From: Azospirillum doebereinerae
GTDB taxonomy: Bacteria > Pseudomonadota > Alphaproteobacteria > Azospirillales > Azospirillaceae
Direction: 5' to 3'
NCBI RefSeq assembly: GCF_003989665.1
Contig: NZ_RZIJ01000027.1
Location: 1 to 64,000, forward strand
Length of the DNA stretch: 64,000 bases
The position numbers and the translations under genes were made by a program. Below the pieces are notes generated by a model that worked only from the letters and a program-made list of their open reading frames with translations, ran no database searches and had not been told where the DNA came from. Every line of letters begins with the position of its first letter. Positions within the stretch are counted from its first letter, which is position 1. Positions 25,379 to 33,508 of the stretch are shown piece by piece.

Positions 25379-25392
25379 AGTCAAAATTGACT
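25379..25392 (-). promoter_or_regulatory. Tail-cluster operator, site C
   Basis: AGTCA-ATTT-TGACT on the minus strand between the tail terminator stop and the major tail gene, followed directly by the -10-like GATAAA and 82 nt upstream of the start codon. Confidence 0.75.
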
Positions 25393-25394
25393 GT

Positions 25395-25778
25395 TTAGTC
25401 TAGGGAAAAATTCACATCGAACGTCACCGCGAACTCCAGGCCGGCGCCGTCCGCCTGCGGCGAGACCAGCGGCAGGTGGCGCGGCCGGCAGTGGTGGACA
25501 TGATAGCCGCCGACCGTCTCGGAGCGGATGTCGAGGGCGACGGTGCAGGCCTGGACCTTGGTGAAGCCGCTGTCGGGGTCGGGGGCGCGGACGACGAGTT
25601 GAAAGCTTCCGGCCGGAAAATAGCCGGGCATCTCGTGATTGATCGGGGTCGGCGTCTGGGTGGCGCGCAGCATCACGCCTTCGATGGCGCTGGAGGGCAT
25701 CGCGTAGGTGAAGAGATCGATGCCGGCAGTGCCGAGACCGGCGTCGTGCAGTCGGTCTTGGAAGGCTTCGAGACGCAT
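25395..25778 (-). CDS. Tail terminator/minor capsid-like protein
   Basis: 127 residues from ATG 25778, which has AAGGAG at 8 nt. The order of elements (MRLEAFQDRLHDAGLGTAGI, LFTYAMPSSAIEGVMLRATQ, FQLVVRAPDPDSGFTKVQ) matches the Minor_capsid_3/tail-terminator type family: a helix, a -P- strand, then V-R-A-x-D and a helix. Such proteins cap the tube at the end distal to the tip. In a headless particle it would close the tube where a head would normally join. First gene of the module. Confidence 0.75.
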   Translation of the reverse strand: MRLEAFQDRLHDAGLGTAGIDLFTYAMPSSAIEGVMLRATQTPTPINHEMPGYFPAGSFQLVVRAPDPDSGFTKVQACTVALDIRSETVGGYHVHHCRPRHLPLVSPQADGAGLEFAVTFDVNFSLD

Positions 25779-25881
25779 CGGTGGAGCTCCTTGAGTAAGG
25801 TCGATGGCGGTGGAGTTGCGGAACGCTGCGGCGTCCGCCACAGGAACGCGCTCCGGATCGGCACCATTGGACTCAAAAGTA

Positions 25882-25895
25882 AGTCATTATTGACT
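25882..25895 (-). promoter_or_regulatory. Tail-cluster operator, site D
   Basis: AGTCA-ATAA-TGACT on the minus strand, 104 nt upstream of the tail terminator gene and within the region divergent from the XRE regulator. It is followed by TACTTT at the -10-like position. TTCGAC with an 18-nt gap to CAATAA is an alternative promoter overlapping the dyad. Confidence 0.75.
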
Positions 25896-25971
25896 TTTTG
25901 TCCAGCTCCGGTCGAAAACCACTCGACGCGTCCGATCTCGTCGATGGTCGGCGTTCCCGACATTGAACCAT

Positions 25972-25987
25972 TCACTAAAAAGTGACT
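25972..25987 (+). promoter_or_regulatory. Tail-cluster operator, degenerate site E facing the regulator gene
   Basis: TCACT-AAAA-AGTGACT. One perfect half-site TGACT is followed by GATTTT, the same half-site/-10 arrangement as at the other sites but pointing to the XRE gene. The other half matches only partly. This suggests weaker autoregulatory binding. Confidence 0.5.
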
Positions 25988-26082
25988 GATTTTCGATTTG
26001 CGGGTCTCCGCGTTTTCGCTATGGTGCCGGCAGGGCGTGACGGTTTCCGGCACGGCCCGTGGCAGAAGGTGGGGAATTGGCC

Positions 26083-26499
26083 ATGAACGACGCTGCCCAG
26101 CGGCCCAGGAACGAGATGGTCCGGTTCCTCGGCAAGCGCATCGAAGATCTGAAGGGCGTGAAGAACCAGCGCGAAATCGCCGCCGATCTCGGTTACGAGC
26201 GGCCGAACATCATCTCCATGTTCAAGCAGGGCGACACCAAGGTTCCGCTGGACAAGATTCCGGCCCTCGCCAAATCCCTGGAAGTCGATTTCGGTTATCT
26301 GCTGCGCCTTGGAATCGAACAGTTCATGACGGGCGAAACGGAAAAGCTCGCGCATTTCATGGACCGCGTCGTCAGCGACGACGAATGGGAGGTGGTGCGG
26401 ATGCTCCGCGAGGCGGCCGGAGACAGCGAGGTGGTCCTGGATGGCGGAAAGCGGGCCATCCTGCGCGACGCCGTGAAAAAAGCCTGGGATTGCCCATGA
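26083..26499 (+). CDS. XRE-family helix-turn-helix regulator of the tail cluster
   Basis: 138 residues. The N-terminal HTH is VRFLGKRIEDLKGVKNQREI followed by AADLGYERPNIISMFKQGDT, then VPLDKIPALAKSLEVDFGYL. The C-terminal half is a short helical region (HFMDRVVSDDEWEVVRMLRE) without the Ser-Lys peptidase of LexA/CI-type repressors, so RecA-driven self-cleavage is not expected. It is divergent from the tail terminator gene, with operator-like sites D and E between them, and is the only regulator in the module. Probable repressor, though activation cannot be excluded. The ATG at 26083 was preferred over an in-frame GTG at 26059. Confidence 0.85.
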   Translation: MNDAAQRPRNEMVRFLGKRIEDLKGVKNQREIAADLGYERPNIISMFKQGDTKVPLDKIPALAKSLEVDFGYLLRLGIEQFMTGETEKLAHFMDRVVSDDEWEVVRMLREAAGDSEVVLDGGKRAILRDAVKKAWDCP

Positions 26500-26575
26500 A
26501 GCGGTTCCACAAGCCGGCCGCCGCCGATGCGCGTTACCAGCGGCGAACGGGACCGGCGAGGAGCGCGTCCATCCG

Positions 26576-26983
26576 TCAGCCGGGCGCGTCGAAGGTCAGG
26601 GTGACGGCGTCCGCCGACCGCTGGGCGGGGCCGTGGTGGACCGCCTCGACGTTGTTGCCGTCGGGGTCGAACAGGAAGGCGGCGTAGTAGCCGGGATGAT
26701 AGGCGCGCTCGCCCGGCTCCCCGTTGTCGCGCCCCCCGGCGGCGAGGCCCGCCGCGTGGAAACGGCGCACCGCGTCGTGGTCGCGCGCCTGGAAGGCCAG
26801 ATGGACGTGGGTCCCCGGCTTTCCGGCGTCGATCCACAGCTCGTCGGCCGCGAGGTGGGTGTCGTCCTCGTCGACCGGAATGTCGAGCGTGCCCAGCACC
26901 GCCTTGTAGAAGCGTTTGGTCGCCGCAAGGTCCCTGGCGCGCAGATGGATGTGGTCGATCAGGCGTCCGCGCTTGAGTTCCAT
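26576..26983 (-). CDS. VOC/glyoxalase-fold protein
   Basis: 135 residues from the ATG at 26983 with GGAG close upstream. Two beta-alpha-beta-beta-beta modules: LIDHIHLRARDLAATKRFYK, HVHLAFQARDHDAVRRFHAA, then YHPGYYAAFLFDPDGNNVEA with the terminal Glu. Metal ligands His (DHIHL), His (HVHLAF) and Glu (GNNVEAV) are present as in glyoxalase I and dioxygenase-like members. Substrate unknown. Marks the right-hand return to ordinary host genes after the tail cluster. Confidence 0.9.
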   Translation of the reverse strand: MELKRGRLIDHIHLRARDLAATKRFYKAVLGTLDIPVDEDDTHLAADELWIDAGKPGTHVHLAFQARDHDAVRRFHAAGLAAGGRDNGEPGERAYHPGYYAAFLFDPDGNNVEAVHHGPAQRSADAVTLTFDAPG

Positions 26984-27252
26984 GGCTCCGCTCCCGTCAA
27001 TTCCGCGTGTCCTCCCGATAACCGCGTGGCGCGCCTCGAGTCTCGGTCCGCCATCCCCGTCCCGCGCGAAGGTGGCGTTGTCCGGACGGTGGGGCATCGG
27101 CGCCCGGCGTCGGCGCTCTGGTGGAATTCCGCTGCGGGCTTTTGGCGAGGAGCGCCATGCCGCCTGACTTCCGGCGGTTTCTCCGTTATATTGGGTGCAT
27201 CGGCCGGGACCGTCATTTGGCCGAAGATTCCCCATACGGAAGTTCTCTTTGC

Positions 27253-27498
27253 ATGTCGTTTGAAAAATCCTCGGGTCCGCGCGTGCCGCGTCCCCAGTAC
27301 AACAAGTCCCGTCCGCAGAACAACGGCCCGAGGCCGGCGTCCCGGTCGTCCTCCGGCGTGAACGGCTCCGCCCAGCAGAAGCACACGCAATGGCTGAGTC
27401 GCATGGCCGACGCGGAGCGGGCCGGCGACACCATCGAGGCGGAGAATTGCCGGCAGCACGCCGAACACTGGTTCCGCGTGACGCGCGGCCAGGATTGA
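27253..27498 (+). CDS. DUF4167-type small protein
   Basis: 81 residues. A basic, Pro/Asn/Ser-rich N-terminus (RVPRPQYNKSRPQNNGPRPA) leads to the conserved C-terminal core QQKHTQWLSRMADAERAGDT followed by AENCRQHAEHWFRVTRGQD. The GD-x-x-EN-x-QHAEHWFR motif is characteristic of the alphaproteobacterial DUF4167 family, probably RNA-associated. Most relatives are longer, with Gly/Arg/Gln-rich tails; this is a short version. A purine-rich GGAAG lies 11 nt before the ATG. Confidence 0.82.
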   Translation: MSFEKSSGPRVPRPQYNKSRPQNNGPRPASRSSSGVNGSAQQKHTQWLSRMADAERAGDTIEAENCRQHAEHWFRVTRGQD

Positions 27499-27599
27499 CC
27501 GGCGGCAAGGCATGGGGCCGCCCCCTGCTTCCCGCTGACGCTTGGGGGCGCGTCGTGATAAGAATCCCCCGGTGCCGAACAACCTGAAAGACCCGGTCG

Positions 27600-28925
27600 A
27601 TGGCCATGCGGAGTTTGACGTCGGACGGCCAGCAGCGCCTTTCGGAGATTGCCCGCCGCCACGGCGTCAGCGAGGACGCCGTGCGCTCCATGCTGACGGC
27701 GCTGAGCAACGGCGGCGGCACCATGGCGCAGTTCAGCCACCCGGAGTTCGGCGGGTCGGGCCAATGGATGCGGGGCGGCATGACCATGGTCAGCGACCTC
27801 TTCAACAACGCGTTGAAGGCGACGGTCGACAACCTCTGCAACGACCTTTCCAACTTTTTGCTGAACCCGCCGATGGGCGCGTGGCAGGACGCGGAACCGG
27901 CCGCCAACTCCTCATGGCAGCAACAGCGGCAAGGCGACGGATCGTCGTTCGGCACGGGTTTCGGCGGCAACAACTGGTGGCCGGCGGAGCTGGGGATGCC
28001 GAATTCCAGCGGCGCGCAGAACGATCTGCGCTACGCCTATTTCCAGGACACGCGCCGTCTGGCGGTCGAGATCGCGGGCGCGCTGACCGTCTACGACACC
28101 GCCGACCACCGGATTTCCGGGGTGTCGCAGCAGCAGGGCAACGGCTGGACGCTCACCTTCACCAGCCAGTACGGCACCGTGCCGGTGTCCTCCCTGCGCG
28201 TGGTCGACAGCGGCCTGCGCCCGGCCGGCCCAGCCCCGTCGCCGCAGCCGTCCCTTGCTTCGGCCCCGGCCGCCCCGGAATTCGTTCCGGAGCCTGAACC
28301 GGCCCCGGCCCCGGCCCCGCCCCCGACCGCCGCGCCGCCGTCGCCGGAGTCGTTCGCCGGCACCGTGTGGTCGTTCGGGGAGTCCGGCAGCGACGCGGCC
28401 TCCACGCTCACCCTGGCGGCCGATGGGGGGATCGCCGGGGGGGACGCGCGGGTGCGCTACTGGTCGGCGGAGGACGGGACCCTGACCTTCTACGACACCG
28501 ATGGCCGTTCCTCGGTGGCCTTCGCCCTTCCGGCCTCCGGAGCAACCGCGCCGGTGCTGCCGGGCCACGACCCGGCGCGTCCGGACCGGAGCTTCACGCT
28601 TCGCCCGCAGGCGCAGCAGCGGGATGCGGAAGCGCCGTCCGGGGAGGCCGCGCTGCCGGTGACCCTGACGGTCGGCGATTGGACGCTGGAGGACAACGGC
28701 GGAAACCGCCTTGGCGTCCTGCGCCTGCTGGCCGACGGACGGGTCGAGGGCGGGCGGGGAAGCGAAGCCAAATGGCGGATCAAGGACCATGGCGTCGACT
28801 TCCTGCACGGCAGCGGGCGGCCGACCTCCCGCTTCGACACCCTCCAGTTCCGCGCCGGACGCTGGACGCTGATCGGGGCGCCGCTCAACAACGAATCGGC
28901 GGCGCTTTTCCTCAAGCAGTCCTGA
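27600..28925 (+). CDS. SHOCT-like N-terminal domain protein with Pro-rich linker and beta-rich C-terminus
   Basis: 441 residues. Residues 1-~90 (LTSDGQQRLSEIARRHGVSE, MAQFSHPEFGGSGQWMRGGM, MVSDLFNNALKATVDNLCNDL) resemble a conserved domain of proteins annotated as SHOCT-containing. A hydrophilic segment and a Pro/Ala-rich linker (~210-245) follow. The C-terminus has two related beta-rich modules, each containing a W-x-x-x-x-G-S/N pattern and LRLLADGRVEGGRG-like turns (ADGGIAGG and ADGRVEGG), apparently a duplicated lipocalin-like unit. No signal peptide. Function unknown. It converges with the cytochrome oxidase operon with a 6-nt gap. Confidence 0.75.
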   Translation: MAMRSLTSDGQQRLSEIARRHGVSEDAVRSMLTALSNGGGTMAQFSHPEFGGSGQWMRGGMTMVSDLFNNALKATVDNLCNDLSNFLLNPPMGAWQDAEPAANSSWQQQRQGDGSSFGTGFGGNNWWPAELGMPNSSGAQNDLRYAYFQDTRRLAVEIAGALTVYDTADHRISGVSQQQGNGWTLTFTSQYGTVPVSSLRVVDSGLRPAGPAPSPQPSLASAPAAPEFVPEPEPAPAPAPPPTAAPPSPESFAGTVWSFGESGSDAASTLTLAADGGIAGGDARVRYWSAEDGTLTFYDTDGRSSVAFALPASGATAPVLPGHDPARPDRSFTLRPQAQQRDAEAPSGEAALPVTLTVGDWTLEDNGGNRLGVLRLLADGRVEGGRGSEAKWRIKDHGVDFLHGSGRPTSRFDTLQFRAGRWTLIGAPLNNESAALFLKQS

Positions 28926-28931
28926 CGCTTC

Positions 28932-29264
28932 TCAGCAGAGCGACAGCCAGAACACGCCGGAAAAGCTGAACAGCGTCGATGCCGCCGCCGCCAGCGACAC
29001 GGCGAGTCCCACCGTGCGGGCGAAGCCGGCGGGCAGCCGCCTCAGCCGCAGGACGACCGCCACGACGGCGGCGGCGAGCCCGGCGAGCAGCAGGCAGAGC
29101 GCAAGCCGGAGGTGTGTGACCCCCGGCAAAAGCTCCGCGTCCTGCCAACCGAGCCGGCAGCCCGTCGCCTGAAGGCCGTAGAGGGCCAGGAAACCGACCG
29201 CCCAGATCGTGAACGCCGCGAGGATGGGGAGGAAGACGGGCCGGCTCGCGGGGCGTCCACTCAT
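28932..29264 (-). CDS. Small three-span membrane protein of the oxidase operon
   Basis: 110 residues with three hydrophobic segments (VFLPILAAFTIWAVGFLALYG; LRLALCLLLAGLAAAVVAVV; a C-terminal LAVSLAAAASTLFSFSGVFW). Its ATG overlaps the stop of the oxidase subunit I-III gene, so it is translated with it. It may act as a small subunit IV-like or assembly component of the oxidase. No residue motif identifies it further. Confidence 0.75.
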   Translation of the reverse strand: MSGRPASRPVFLPILAAFTIWAVGFLALYGLQATGCRLGWQDAELLPGVTHLRLALCLLLAGLAAAVVAVVLRLRRLPAGFARTVGLAVSLAAAASTLFSFSGVFWLSLC

Positions 29265-31777
29265 GGGACCGCCCCGTGGCGCGCCAGGGTGGCGAGCAGG
29301 CTCGGGAAGGCCAGCGCCACGCCGCCCGCGACCGCCGTGTAGTCGTGCCACAGCCGCCCGATCCGTAGGTCGAGGGTGCGGCGGGGGGACACGAAGCCCC
29401 GGCGAACGCGGTGGATCCCGTAGAGGGCGAGGACGAGGCCGATCCCGGCGTGCAGCCCGGCATAGGCCAGCACGGCGGCCATGGACGCCGCCGCCGCGTG
29501 GGCGGTCGGGTCGGGCAGGGCGGTCCAGGCCATCCAGGCGATCCCCGCCAGCGCCGCCGCATAACCGAGCGCGCCGGCGGTCAGCGCCGGCACCGCCCCC
29601 GCCGCCTTCCGCACCGCCCGGCGTCCCATCCCGGCCGCCAGCAGCAAGCCGAGCATGCCCAGCGCCTGCGCCGGGTAGGCCGTGCCGCCCAGCTGCTCCG
29701 GCGGCCAGTTCGGCGCCGACAGCCACAGGAAGAAGGCGCCGAACAGCAGCGAGACGTAGAGCGTGCCGTCCGCCGCCAGCGTGAAGACCATCGCCCACTG
29801 CGAGGGCGGGGCTTCGGCCTCGGCGTGATGCGGCGCCTCCTCGCCCCGGCCGATCGGCAGGGGGCCGAGATCCGCCGTCAGGCCGGTCTGCGGCGTCCAG
29901 CGCAGGAACAGGGCCAGCACGACCGCCGCGAACAGCGGCGCAGCCCAGTAGACCTTGAACAGCAGGGCCAGGAAGAACCCCCCGGTGGCCAGGGCGGTGG
30001 CCAGCGGCAGATGCGTCGGTCGCGGCAGGACGACGACCTGGTCGGGCCGCCCGGTCGCCATGTCGACGCCGAGCGTCTCCATCCAGCCGTTGCGGGTTCC
30101 GCCGAGATAGCCCCTCCCCGCCGCCAGCTCCGGACCGATCCGGTCGGGGTCGAGCGTGTCCGCCCGGCGGTCGATGGCCGGCAGGGCGGCGAAGCCGTAG
30201 GCGGTCGGCGGCGTCGGCATCGCCCATTCCAGCGTGCCGGCCTTCCACGGGTTGCGGCGGAAGGCCCGGCCGAACCGCGCGATCAGCAGCAGGTCGAGCG
30301 CCACCAGCGCGAAGCCCATCGCCATGACGAAGCTGCCGACGGAGGAGAGATAGTTCAGCGCCTCCCAGCCGGCGTCTGCTGGGTAGCTGTGGACCCGGCG
30401 CGGCATGCCGCGCAGCCCCGTCAGGTGCATCAGGAAGAAGGTCAGGTTGAAGCCTGCGAACACCATCCAGAAGGCGATCTTGGACAGGTGGTGCACCGGC
30501 TGCCGGCCGGTCAGGTGCGGCAGCCAGTAATAGGCGGCGGCCATCATCGGGAAGACGAAGCCGCCGACCAGCACGTAGTGCAGATGGGCGACGACGAAAT
30601 GGGTGTCGTGGGCCTGCCAGTCGAAGGGCACCATCGCCAGCATGACACCGGTCAGCCCGCCGATCACAAAGACGGTGAAGAAACCGAAGACGTGCAGCAT
30701 CGGCACCGAGAAGCGCGGGCGCCCATGGGCCAGCGTGCCGAGCCAGGCGAAGATCTGCACGGCCGTGGGCACCGCCACCAGCGCGCTCGCCGCCGAGAAG
30801 AAGGACAGCGCCACATGCGGGATGCCGGCCGCGTACATGTGGTGGACCCACAGCCCGAAGGACAGGAAGGCCATGGAGACGATGGCCGCCACCACCACCC
30901 GGTAGCCGGCGAGCGGCGTTCCGGCGAAGACCGGCACCAGGGTGGACAGGACGCCCGCCGCCGGCAGGAAGATGATGTAGACCTCCGGATGGCCGAACAG
31001 CCAGAACAGATGCTGCCACAGCAGCGGGTCGCCACCGCGCGTCGGATCGAAGAAGGGCAGGCCGAAGGCGCGCTCGGCCTCCAGCAGGATCGAGCCGAGG
31101 ATCAGCGGCGGAAAGCCGATCAGCATCATGCCGGCCACCACCAGCATGTACCACGCGAAGATCGGCATGCGGTCGAGCGACATGCCGGGCGCGCGCAGCT
31201 TCAGCACCGTGACCAGGATCTCGACCGCCGCCGTCATCGCGGAGATCTCGACGAAGGTGATCCCCAGCAGCCAGACGTCGGCGTTGATGCCCGGCGTGTA
31301 GAGGCGGGACGACAGCGGCGTGTACATGAACCAGCCGCTGTCGGGCGCCACCCCACCGACCAGCGCCGCGACGACGATGCCCCCGCCGAACAGGTAGCAC
31401 CAGAAGCCGTAGGCGGACATGCGCGGAAAGGCGAGGTCGCGCGCGCCCAGCATCTTGGGCAGCAGGTAGATCGCCATGCCCTCGAAGAAGGGGATGGCGA
31501 ACAGGAACATCATGATCGTCCCGTGCATGGTGAAGACCTGCGCGTAGACGCCCGGATCCAGGAAGGGGCTCTGCGCCGAGGCCAGCTGCGTGCGGATCAG
31601 CATCGCCAGCACGCCGCCGATGAAGAAGAAGACCAGCGCCGTCAGCATGAAGCGCTTGCCGATGACGTTGTGGTTGACCGCCGCCAGCCGTTGCAGGCCG
31701 GGGCCGGTCGCCCAGATCGCGTCGAGCGCGCGATGGCGGTGGATCGCGTTCGGGTGACGTTCGGGCTCGTTGCTCAT
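29261..31777 (-). CDS. ctaD: Cytochrome c oxidase subunit I fused to subunit III
   Basis: 838 residues. Residues ~20-560 are a heme-copper oxidase subunit I: low-spin heme His in FTMHGTIMMF, CuB His and crosslinked Tyr in WLFGHPEVYIIFL, the CuB His pair in WVHHMYAAG, and the heme ligands in DTHFVVAHLHYVLVGG. Residues ~600-830 add more membrane spans resembling subunit III (MVFTLAADGTLYVSLLFGAF; YAGLHAGIGLVLALYGIHRV). The fusion means the operon has no separate subunit III. ATGA overlap with subunit II. Terminal oxidase of aerobic respiration in the inner membrane, probably A-type. Confidence 0.93.
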   Translation of the reverse strand: MSNEPERHPNAIHRHRALDAIWATGPGLQRLAAVNHNVIGKRFMLTALVFFFIGGVLAMLIRTQLASAQSPFLDPGVYAQVFTMHGTIMMFLFAIPFFEGMAIYLLPKMLGARDLAFPRMSAYGFWCYLFGGGIVVAALVGGVAPDSGWFMYTPLSSRLYTPGINADVWLLGITFVEISAMTAAVEILVTVLKLRAPGMSLDRMPIFAWYMLVVAGMMLIGFPPLILGSILLEAERAFGLPFFDPTRGGDPLLWQHLFWLFGHPEVYIIFLPAAGVLSTLVPVFAGTPLAGYRVVVAAIVSMAFLSFGLWVHHMYAAGIPHVALSFFSAASALVAVPTAVQIFAWLGTLAHGRPRFSVPMLHVFGFFTVFVIGGLTGVMLAMVPFDWQAHDTHFVVAHLHYVLVGGFVFPMMAAAYYWLPHLTGRQPVHHLSKIAFWMVFAGFNLTFFLMHLTGLRGMPRRVHSYPADAGWEALNYLSSVGSFVMAMGFALVALDLLLIARFGRAFRRNPWKAGTLEWAMPTPPTAYGFAALPAIDRRADTLDPDRIGPELAAGRGYLGGTRNGWMETLGVDMATGRPDQVVVLPRPTHLPLATALATGGFFLALLFKVYWAAPLFAAVVLALFLRWTPQTGLTADLGPLPIGRGEEAPHHAEAEAPPSQWAMVFTLAADGTLYVSLLFGAFFLWLSAPNWPPEQLGGTAYPAQALGMLGLLLAAGMGRRAVRKAAGAVPALTAGALGYAAALAGIAWMAWTALPDPTAHAAAASMAAVLAYAGLHAGIGLVLALYGIHRVRRGFVSPRRTLDLRIGRLWHDYTAVAGGVALAFPSLLATLARHGAVP

Positions 31778-32457
31778 TCGGCTCCCGTCTCCGCTTTGGC
31801 CAGCTCCGCCGCGTAGCGCCCGGCCTCGTGGGCGCGCACGGTGAAGCGCATGTCGGTGTGGCTGACGCCGCAATACTCGGCGCAGACCCCGCCGAAGGTG
31901 CCGGGGGCCTCGGCCAGAAGGCGCAGCCGGGTCTCGTGGCCGGGGATCGCGTCGATCTTGCCGCCCAGCCGGGGCACCCAGAAGCTGTGGATCACGTCCT
32001 CGCTGGTGACCGTGATTTCGACGAGGCGCCCGGCGGGCAGGTGCAGCACCCCGACCGTCACCGGCGCTCCGGGCGTATCGGGGTAGGCGAAGCTCCACTG
32101 CCCCATGCGGGCGCGGGCCTCGACGCGCAGCGCCTCGGATCCCGGCCGGCCGAGCCGATACTCGCCCTGGAACAGCGCGTAGCCGAGCAGCGCCGTCAGG
32201 ACCGGCAGCGGCAGCGCCAGCCCCCCGGCGACGATCCAGCCCTTGGCCGACAGGCGGCGCCCAAAGCCCGGACGCAGCACCGTCAGCAGGAACAGCCCGA
32301 CGACCAGCGCGAAGAGCGGGATCGCCCCCAGCAGCATCGCCCACCACAGCCGGGCGATGGACTCCGCGAACGGCCCCGCCGGGTCCAGCGCCGACAGGTC
32401 GCCGCCGCAGCCGGCCAACGCCGGCAGGGCGGAAAACGGAAGCGCTTTCCGGAACAG
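31774..32457 (-). CDS. ctaC: Cytochrome c oxidase subunit II lipoprotein
   Basis: About 227 residues. CuA ligands are visible in CAEYCGVSHTDM with the earlier VIHSFWVPRLGG. Two membrane spans (LLGAIPLFALVVGLFLLTVL; WIVAGGLALPLPVLTALLGY) precede the cupredoxin domain. A lipobox (ALPALAGC) follows FRKALPFS. There is no ATG, GTG or TTG before the signal in this frame, so I place the start at the CTG at 32457, with a GGGG run just upstream. This is an unusual start and needs checking. No cytochrome c domain is attached, so it is not caa3 in the strict sense. Confidence 0.85.
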   Translation of the reverse strand: MFRKALPFSALPALAGCGGDLSALDPAGPFAESIARLWWAMLLGAIPLFALVVGLFLLTVLRPGFGRRLSAKGWIVAGGLALPLPVLTALLGYALFQGEYRLGRPGSEALRVEARARMGQWSFAYPDTPGAPVTVGVLHLPAGRLVEITVTSEDVIHSFWVPRLGGKIDAIPGHETRLRLLAEAPGTFGGVCAEYCGVSHTDMRFTVRAHEAGRYAAELAKAETGAE

Positions 32458-32499
32458 GCCCCCCGCCCGCCGGGTTATGGGGAAAACAGGAGTCCCCTC

Positions 32500-33012
32500 A
32501 TGAGCGACGCCAAGAACGAAGCCGACGACGCCGACAACCCGGTCATCGTCAAGGTCCAGGAGAAGGACACCACCTCGATGATCGCGGTGGCCGGCCATCC
32601 GCTCCACGCGATGTCGGTGCATTTCCCGATCGCCCTGGTCTTCGCCACGCTGGCCGCCGACGTCTTCTACTGGTGGTCGGGCGATTCCTTCTGGCTGCGG
32701 GCGGGGCTGTGGGCCTCCGGCGCCGCCTTCCTCACCGGGCTCGTCGCCGGGGCCATCGGCACGGTGGAGCTGCTGCTCGTCGCCGGCATCCGGGCGCGGG
32801 TGGCGAGTTGGGCGCACGGCGTCGCCGCCCTCACCATGCTGTCGATCGCCGGTCTCAACTGGGGCCTGCGGCTGCAGGATCCCGAGGTGGTGCTGCCGCA
32901 CGGGCTGCTGGTCTCCCTGCTGGCGACGGGCATGACGGTGCTGGCCGGTTGGCATGGCGGAAAGCTGATCTTCCATCACGGGGTCGGCCTCATGGTGTCG
33001 TCGAAGGGGTGA
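32500..33012 (+). CDS. DUF2231 membrane protein
   Basis: 170 residues. A hydrophilic N-terminus (MSDAKNEADDADNPVIVKVQ) is followed by four membrane spans with HPLHAMSVHFPIALVFATLA, FLTGLVAGAIGTVELLLVAG and GHP/HG-type His residues, matching DUF2231 (YccF-like predicted membrane proteins often near respiratory or copper genes). AGGAG sits 7 nt before the ATG. It is divergent from the oxidase subunit II gene and its 3' end overlaps the CopD-like gene by 23 nt. Confidence 0.85.
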   Translation: MSDAKNEADDADNPVIVKVQEKDTTSMIAVAGHPLHAMSVHFPIALVFATLAADVFYWWSGDSFWLRAGLWASGAAFLTGLVAGAIGTVELLLVAGIRARVASWAHGVAALTMLSIAGLNWGLRLQDPEVVLPHGLLVSLLATGMTVLAGWHGGKLIFHHGVGLMVSSKG

Positions 33013-33508
33013 CGGACCACGGATTGAGCGGGTCGAGCAGGCGCCGCAACCCGCCCGGCTCGGACAGCGCCGCCGGAAGCTCCAGCGGCAACGTCGCCGG
33101 CTTGGCGAGGACCAGAAGCAGTATGGCCAGAACCGTCAGCGCGGTCAGGACCGTGGCGGCGGCGCAGCGCCAGGCGGGATAGCCCTCGCCCTCGCGGAAC
33201 AGGCGGATGATGACGAGGCCGGTCAGGACATGCGCCACGCCCAGCAGCGCGACGAATCCGAGCTTCAGGGAAAACCAGGGAACGAAGACCTCGCGCAGGA
33301 AGATCAGCGCGACGCCGCTCGCCACCGCCGTGAAGGCGGCCGGCGACAGGATGTTGGTGTAGGCGAAGCGGACCGTCTTCTGGAGCCGGTAGAGCGACTG
33401 GTCGTCGGTGATGGCGGCGCGCTGCACGTAGAGGCTGGGCAGGCCGACGAGGCCGGCGGTCCACAGGGCGATGGCGGCGATGTGGACGAACTTCATGGCC
33501 TCGATCAT
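32990..33508 (-). CDS. CopD-like membrane protein
   Basis: 172 residues, four membrane spans. MIEAMKFVHIAAIALWTAGL followed by VGLPSLYVQ has the His-x-x-x-x-x-Trp pattern of CopD/HemJ/DUF2214-type proteins, and KLGFVALLGVAHVLTGLVII carries a second His. Such proteins take part in copper import or heme-linked electron transfer. In this setting a role in supplying copper to the oxidase is likely. It starts by ATGA overlap with the CtaG-like gene. Confidence 0.8.
   Translation of the reverse strand: MIEAMKFVHIAAIALWTAGLVGLPSLYVQRAAITDDQSLYRLQKTVRFAYTNILSPAAFTAVASGVALIFLREVFVPWFSLKLGFVALLGVAHVLTGLVIIRLFREGEGYPAWRCAAATVLTALTVLAILLLVLAKPATLPLELPAALSEPGGLRRLLDPLNPWSVTPSTTP

Noticed and set aside
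7237..26499. Gene transfer agent or contractile (R-type) tailocin
   Set aside because: No capsid, protease, portal or terminase as in a GTA, and no sheath, baseplate-spike or gpJ/W-type contractile baseplate genes; the tail set is of the long non-contractile kind.
7237..26575. Ordinary integrated prophage with att sites
   Set aside because: No integrase and no tRNA flank seen. I did not find a convincing direct repeat at the two ends by eye, though a computed search could change this.
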